From assembly GCA_013299105.1 (NCBI GenBank), contig JAAFJY010000019.1:62001-126000 (forward strand): a stretch of DNA of 64,000 bases, in the 5' to 3' direction. The stretch comes from Chitinophagales bacterium. GTDB lineage: Bacteria > Bacteroidota > Bacteroidia > Chitinophagales > Saprospiraceae. Below, piece after piece: positions 60,025 to 64,000 of the stretch; within the stretch, counting starts at the first letter, position 1; every line of letters starts with the position of its first letter. Under the pieces are notes generated by a model. It was given only the letters and a program-made list of their open reading frames with translations. It had not been told where the DNA came from and did not search any database. The position numbers and the translations under genes were made by a program.

Positions 60025-61344
60025 ATGTTTTTCGAAGAACAAGTGATCCTCAAAGACTTTGAAATCATCTTGGATTTCATTGAGCGATCTGAAAAAATAG
60101 AGTTGAGCGCCACCAATGAATGGCTGGGCTCCAAGGACTTGTTGAAATTGCACGAAAAGCTGCATTTTCAAAGCAAGTTTATTCCTGAGCGGTGCAACCA
60201 AGCGCATTTTGGGGTCTTGAATACACTTTTGGAAATAGCCAAAACTGCGCGCCTTTTTGAAGTTAGCGCCCACAAAAGCAAAAAGATATTGGTACCCAAT
60301 CCAGAACGGATTCAACTGTACCGGGAGATGAGCAAAGCTGAACAGTATTTTGCCTTGTTGGAATCTTGGTGGTGTTTTCTTTCCTGGAAACAAGTGTACG
60401 ATACACATGGGTTTTATTCTCAAGACATGTATGAACTCCTGAGTCAACAGAAACCCGGTGTTACCCTTACGATTAATGACCATGATCTAAAGCGAAAAGG
60501 CACCTTGATGTTGGGTGGCCAGGTCTTCCCGCTTATAGTCTTTGAAGCGTTTGGCTTGTTCAAACTAAACTGGGATGCTCAGGTTCAAACCAAACCTAAG
60601 TCTTCTTTCATTTGCCCGTATGAATCTGTTACGCTTGACTCAAAAGATGGCATACTCGCTTTGAAAACTTTGATTTTGGAGCGCCCCCGGCACAAATGGG
60701 GCAACCAAGACAGCACGATGACCAAGGAAATGAGGGAGGAAATGGGAGGAACTGATGCCATTGAAGGTAAATTAATTAACCTATTGCTTCAAGCTAAATC
60801 AAAGATGGAAGGTAAGCCAAATGTCCCTAAGCTTGAACGTCCCTTAGATCACCCTTTTGCTTCGGCTTTTAAACGTGCATTTCCTGGGTTGAAAGTGAAA
60901 AAAAGTCTCTATCCGATCCAGATTGTTTACCAGCCTGGGCTTTATCATTTGCGGATCAGTTTGTACAATCTTTGTAAATTTGAAGTAGCTGTTGCAGATA
61001 CTGTCAGCTTGTACCGGCTCCACATGATCATCCAAAAATTGGTCAAATTCGACAATGACCACATGTTTGCTTTTTATCCAAAAGGTAAGGAAAGTAATGC
61101 CAGTGGCGACTTTTATGTATCAGAACCTGGACTCTTGGGAGAAGGTAAAGCGGTAGATATGTTCACTTTGGGGCAAATGGGCTTGTATGTTGGGCAAAAA
61201 ATGCTTTACGTTTTCGATTTCGGCGACAACTGGCAGTTCAAAATTGATGTGTTGGCCATTGATCCCAATGCCAAGCCAAAGAAAGACTATAAATTGTTGA
61301 AGTCCACGGGGAAGCTGCCTAAACAGTATGAGGATTGGGATTAG
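60025..61344 (+). CDS. pRiA4b ORF-3-like domain protein
   Basis: A 439-residue protein whose C-terminal part (about 295-430) matches the plasmid pRiA4b ORF-3 family (also annotated IS1096 TnpR-like passenger): YHLRISLYNLCKFEVAVADTVSLYRLHMIIQKLVKFDNDHMFAFY and YVFDFGDNWQFKIDVLAI. The N-terminal 290 residues are unfamiliar and contain a charged helical part; a KGTLMLGGQVFPLIV block is noticeable. The family is sometimes carried on insertion elements but is widespread in chromosomes; function unknown. Start at ATG 60025, three bases into the longer frame. Convergent with the VWA gene. Confidence 0.7.
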   Translation: MFFEEQVILKDFEIILDFIERSEKIELSATNEWLGSKDLLKLHEKLHFQSKFIPERCNQAHFGVLNTLLEIAKTARLFEVSAHKSKKILVPNPERIQLYREMSKAEQYFALLESWWCFLSWKQVYDTHGFYSQDMYELLSQQKPGVTLTINDHDLKRKGTLMLGGQVFPLIVFEAFGLFKLNWDAQVQTKPKSSFICPYESVTLDSKDGILALKTLILERPRHKWGNQDSTMTKEMREEMGGTDAIEGKLINLLLQAKSKMEGKPNVPKLERPLDHPFASAFKRAFPGLKVKKSLYPIQIVYQPGLYHLRISLYNLCKFEVAVADTVSLYRLHMIIQKLVKFDNDHMFAFYPKGKESNASGDFYVSEPGLLGEGKAVDMFTLGQMGLYVGQKMLYVFDFGDNWQFKIDVLAIDPNAKPKKDYKLLKSTGKLPKQYEDWD

Positions 61345-61349
61345 GGTAC

Positions 61350-62450
61350 TCACCCCTCCCCCACCAATCCCCCCATCACTTCCGCAAACCGATCCGGCGT
61401 ACAAGCAAAAGTAGGAATACCCAAACCCGCAAAAGCACTGGCCATTTGCTGGTCGTAAATCGGCACACCCTTGTCGTTGAGGGCCAGGAGGGTCACAAAT
61501 TTCACCCCTTGGTTTTTCAGGTTCGCGGCCTTGCGGATCAATTCATCGGTGGAGCCGCCTTCTAGCAGGTCGGAGATCAGGATCAGGATGGTTTTACGGG
61601 GCGTTTGCACCCATTGGCTGGCGTAGTCCAGGGCTTTGCCGATGTGGGTGCCGCCGCCGAGTTGGGTGGCAAAGAGCAGGTCAACCGCGTCGTGCAGATG
61701 GTCAGTCAAATCCACCACGCTGGTATCGAACACCACAAAACGGGTGCGCAAACTGGGCACAGCGGCCATGATGCAGCCAAAAATACCCACATAAACCACC
61801 GAATCGGCCATTGAGCCACTTTGGTCCACCAGGATGATCAGGTCTTGTAGCTGTGGGTTGCGACGGCCAAAGCCAAAGATTTTTTCGGGAATGATGGTCT
61901 TGTATGCTGGCTGGTAATGCTTGAGGTTGGCGCGGATGGTACGCTGCCAATCCACGTCGTTGAAGCGGGGTTTGCGGCTGCGCTGGGCGCGGTTGAGGCG
62001 GCCTCGCAAGGCAGCCAAAAGAGGGGCCTTGAGTTTTTTCTCCAATTCAGCCACCACTTTGCGCACCACTTCGCGGGCCGTTTCGCGGGTTTGGGTGGGC
62101 AGCACTTTTTTCAGGCTCAAAAGGGTACTCACCAATTGCACATCAGGGCTGAGGGTTTCAAGTAGTTCGGGTTGGGTCAGCATTTGGCTCAGGCGCAGGC
62201 GGTCGAGCGCGTCTTTTTGCATCAATTGCACCACAGGCGTAGGGAAATACTTGCGGATATCGCCCAACCAGCGGTTTACATTGGGCGAAGAACTGCCCAA
62301 GCCCCGCTCACGTTCGCTGTCGTAAAGGGCATCCAAAACCTGGTCCATGCCCTGTTCTTCGCCACCGAGGCCACTTTGTTCTTCGGGGTCGGCTACTTTG
62401 CCCAGGACCAGGCGCCAGCGTTTAAGTTGTTCTTCTTTTGGGTCGCTCAT
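61350..62450 (-). CDS. VWA-domain protein (CoxE-type)
   Basis: A 366-residue protein of the family usually found with a MoxR-type AAA ATPase, DUF5682 and SWIM-zinc-finger genes. N-terminal helical part 1-165 (LKRWRLVLGK, WLGDIRKYFPTPVVQLMQKDALDRL), then a von Willebrand A domain with an intact MIDAS loop DQSGSMADS near 207-213 and the TDHLHDAVDLLFATQLGGGTHIG block. The usual partner genes are not beside it: the gene behind is on the other strand, and the one before is the flippase-like gene. The ATG is at 62450; the frame open to 62618 is not needed. Confidence 0.85.
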   Translation of the reverse strand: MSDPKEEQLKRWRLVLGKVADPEEQSGLGGEEQGMDQVLDALYDSERERGLGSSSPNVNRWLGDIRKYFPTPVVQLMQKDALDRLRLSQMLTQPELLETLSPDVQLVSTLLSLKKVLPTQTRETAREVVRKVVAELEKKLKAPLLAALRGRLNRAQRSRKPRFNDVDWQRTIRANLKHYQPAYKTIIPEKIFGFGRRNPQLQDLIILVDQSGSMADSVVYVGIFGCIMAAVPSLRTRFVVFDTSVVDLTDHLHDAVDLLFATQLGGGTHIGKALDYASQWVQTPRKTILILISDLLEGGSTDELIRKAANLKNQGVKFVTLLALNDKGVPIYDQQMASAFAGLGIPTFACTPDRFAEVMGGLVGEG

Positions 62451-62565
62451 TTGGAAAGTTCTGGCTTTTGCTGCAAATGTATGGCCAAAATCCAGGCCAA
62501 TTTTGCAAAAAAAGTTTTGCGCTTCATATAGATTAGCAATATTTGCGAAAGGGAAGCAAAAACCA

Positions 62566-63702
62566 TTGACCTGGCTCGGTGGTTTATTCGATGAAAACTC
62601 CAAGCACAAGCAAACCATTTTGGAACAACCACCTGCCGATCAACTCAGCCAAGAGCAGCACAAGGTCTTGAGATCTTTGAGTGCCAGCCGCATTATTCTG
62701 CCAACGCTCTTGGGCTTGGTAGCGGTCGGCTATGTTTTTTGGCGCAACTTCGATATGGCAGAGTTTGCCAAAATTGAATGGACGGGCTGGGTATTTACCT
62801 GGATATTGATTGGCATTGCTTGTGTTTTAGTCCGCGATTTGGCCTATGCCTATCGCTTGCGCATTCTTACTGAAGGGGAATTGTCCTGGCGCAAGTGCAT
62901 TGAGGTGGTGATCATTTGGGAATTCAGTTCGGCGGTATCCCCTTCGGCTTTGGGGGGATCGGCGGTCGCTTTTTTCATCCTTTCGCAAGAGCGTTTGTCG
63001 GTAGCACGCACCGTGACCATTGTGACTTACACCATCGTGCTCGATGCCTTGTTCATGTTGCTGACCTTGCCACTGCTGTTCCTCGTTTTTGGTTTTGACA
63101 TGATCCGCCCACACGCTGAGACTTTTGCCGATACCGGGGCCTGGGGCTACTCTTTCCTGGCCTTTTATGGCTTCATGATTTTTTACAGCATCGTTTTTGC
63201 TTATGGCATCTTCGTCGGCCCCAAACAGATGAAAGCGGTCTTGAACTGGGCCACCAACAATCGGCTCTTGCGCCGCTTCAATGCCGGGGCAAATAAACTC
63301 GGCGAAGACCTGGTGACCGCGTCCGAGGGCTTAAAAAATCAGTCTTTGAGCTTTCACCTCAAAGCGATGACCGGAACCCTGATCGCCTGGACGTTCCGTT
63401 TTTTGCTGATCAGTTGCCTGATGATTGCTTTTGTTTCCGACTTGCCGCTGACCTTGGGTTTTCAGTTCGAACTGTACGCACGTTTGCAATCTATGTATTT
63501 CATGATCATGTTCAGCCCCACACCGGGCGGAGCGGGGGTGATCGAACTGCTTTTTGGTGGTTTTTTGACCGATTACATCGACTCGGCTACTAGATCAAGC
63601 GTCATTTCAGCCATTTGGCGCATCTTGTCCTACTACGTTTACCTGATTGGCGGGGCGATCGTGGTACCAATGTGGATCAAGAAAGTACTGAAGAAGGGTT
63701 GA
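62566..63702 (+). CDS. LPG-synthase-like flippase-type membrane protein (UPF0104)
   Basis: A 378-residue membrane protein of the lysylphosphatidylglycerol synthase TM-region/UPF0104 family, seen as the flippase part of MprF and free-standing in many bacteria. Eight to nine membrane segments begin near residue 45. Blocks: FSSAVSPSALGGSAVAFFILSQERLS, and FSPTPGGAGVIELLFGGFL are typical of the family. The start is uncertain: no ATG lies in frame before the first segment, so TTG 62566, with GGAAG before it, is my choice; TTG 62620 is the alternative. The substrate is unknown. Divergent from the VWA gene. Confidence 0.75.
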   Translation: MTWLGGLFDENSKHKQTILEQPPADQLSQEQHKVLRSLSASRIILPTLLGLVAVGYVFWRNFDMAEFAKIEWTGWVFTWILIGIACVLVRDLAYAYRLRILTEGELSWRKCIEVVIIWEFSSAVSPSALGGSAVAFFILSQERLSVARTVTIVTYTIVLDALFMLLTLPLLFLVFGFDMIRPHAETFADTGAWGYSFLAFYGFMIFYSIVFAYGIFVGPKQMKAVLNWATNNRLLRRFNAGANKLGEDLVTASEGLKNQSLSFHLKAMTGTLIAWTFRFLLISCLMIAFVSDLPLTLGFQFELYARLQSMYFMIMFSPTPGGAGVIELLFGGFLTDYIDSATRSSVISAIWRILSYYVYLIGGAIVVPMWIKKVLKKG

Positions 63703-63721
63703 AATGTTTAGGGTTGAAGGG

Positions 63722-63750
63722 TTGAAGAGAGGTAAAAGCCGCTATCTTTG
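63722..63750 (+). promoter_or_regulatory. Promoter of the LptF/LptG-type gene
   Basis: TTG at 63722-63724, 18 bases, TATCTTTG at 63743-63750. The start of transcription would be about ten bases before the ATG at 63767. The -33 lies inside a short GGGTTGAAG tandem repeat (63694-63730), which also occurs at 59856. Confidence 0.65.
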
Positions 63751-63766
63751 CGGCAAGTGAAATGAA

Positions 63767-64000
63767 ATGCGCGAATTCCTCAAAACCATCGACTGGTACA
63801 TCATCAAGAAGTTTTTGTCGAGCTTCTTTTTCACAGTGCTCCTATTTGTGCTGATCGCAGTGGTGATCGATTTCAGTGAAAAGGTGGAGAGATTCATCGA
63901 GGAGCCAATCACCAAAAAAGAAATTTTGCTGCAATATTACCCCAGTTTCATCATCTGGATTGCGGGACAGTTGTGGTCGGTGTGTACTCTGATTGCGGTG
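63767..64000 (+). CDS. LptF/LptG permease family protein, 5' part
   Basis: The first 78 codons of a YjgP/YjgQ-type permease: MREFLKTIDWYIIKKFLSSFFF, a first membrane segment (about 18-38), then FSEKVERFIEEPITKKEILLQYYPSFIIWIAG, the typical coupling-helix region before the second segment. Together with its partner, such a protein extracts LPS from the inner membrane for transport to the surface. Whether it is LptF or LptG cannot be told from this part. The rest lies outside the window. Confidence 0.88.
   Translation, partial: MREFLKTIDWYIIKKFLSSFFFTVLLFVLIAVVIDFSEKVERFIEEPITKKEILLQYYPSFIIWIAGQLWSVCTLIAV

Noticed and set aside
60025-61344. Insertion sequence carrying a TnpR-like passenger gene
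   Set aside because: No transposase or terminal repeats flank it; the family is widespread in chromosomes.

Overview
The window comes from a Bacteroidota chromosome, most probably a Saprospirales-type bacterium (the order is inference). Evidence: TonB-dependent outer-membrane receptors with carboxypeptidase-regulatory N-termini, DUF4270 and Kelch lipoproteins, a YtxJ-type redox protein, a Rho factor with a very long low-complexity insertion, a glycine-lipid-type acyltransferase pair, and several promoters with the Bacteroidota -7 motif TAnnTTTG. No rRNA, tRNA, phage, plasmid, CRISPR or intact transposase gene was seen. Gene density is about 80 percent; the rest is intergenic DNA full of short inverted-repeat elements.

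Layout. 1-7.9 kb: housekeeping genes (frr 3' side truncated by the window edge, a YugP-type metallopeptidase, serS, rho, a TSUP exporter, an orphan Trypco1-domain protein, fabG). 8-12.5 kb: a YHS protein, an SDR enzyme, an Rpn-like nuclease with a GIEQ repeat, and three tandem paralogous lipoproteins sharing an exact C-x17-C / C-x17-C cysteine pattern. 12.8-15.4 kb: a two-subunit molybdenum hydroxylase, the large subunit with a Tat signal. 16.3-18.7 kb: OsmC and a GlsA/GlsB-like acyltransferase pair. 19.6-21.5 kb: a membrane-anchored glucosaminidase and a PorT-like barrel. 22-28.5 kb: a complete TetR-TolC-adaptor-RND pump operon. 28.8-34.6 kb: a 975-residue unrecognised exported protein, a small lipoprotein and a transglutaminase/TPR protein. 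35-40 kb: a four-gene set of cupredoxin, outer-membrane barrel, TPR histidine kinase and NarL-type regulator. 40.2-45.1 kb: Kelch and DUF4270 lipoproteins, an amidohydrolase, ytxJ and folA. 45.8-53.6 kb: two TonB-type receptors around an AAA-like ATPase, a MarR regulator and an ACP-like small protein. 53.9-64 kb: an ArgE-like deacylase and argH, a SPOR protein and GH127 arabinofuranosidase, a pRiA4b ORF-3 protein, an orphan VWA protein, a flippase-like membrane protein and the start of an LptF/LptG permease.

The most unusual content is the non-coding DNA. At least five families of dispersed inverted or direct repeats lie between genes, including four copies (three of exactly 124 bp) of a palindromic element with GAGC/GCTC ends and a 163-bp palindromic element that fills almost a whole intergenic gap. 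There are also three short-period tandem arrays: a heptamer array that starts inside the rho stop region, a 54-bp array inside rho, and a 12-bp array inside the Rpn-like gene. Among genes, the tandem four-cysteine lipoproteins and the large exported protein are the best candidates for undescribed biology.

Many long reading frames begin upstream of the likely true start at TTG or GTG codons; starts given here were moved to the ATG (or best alternative) that fits the family, the signal peptide or the promoter position.
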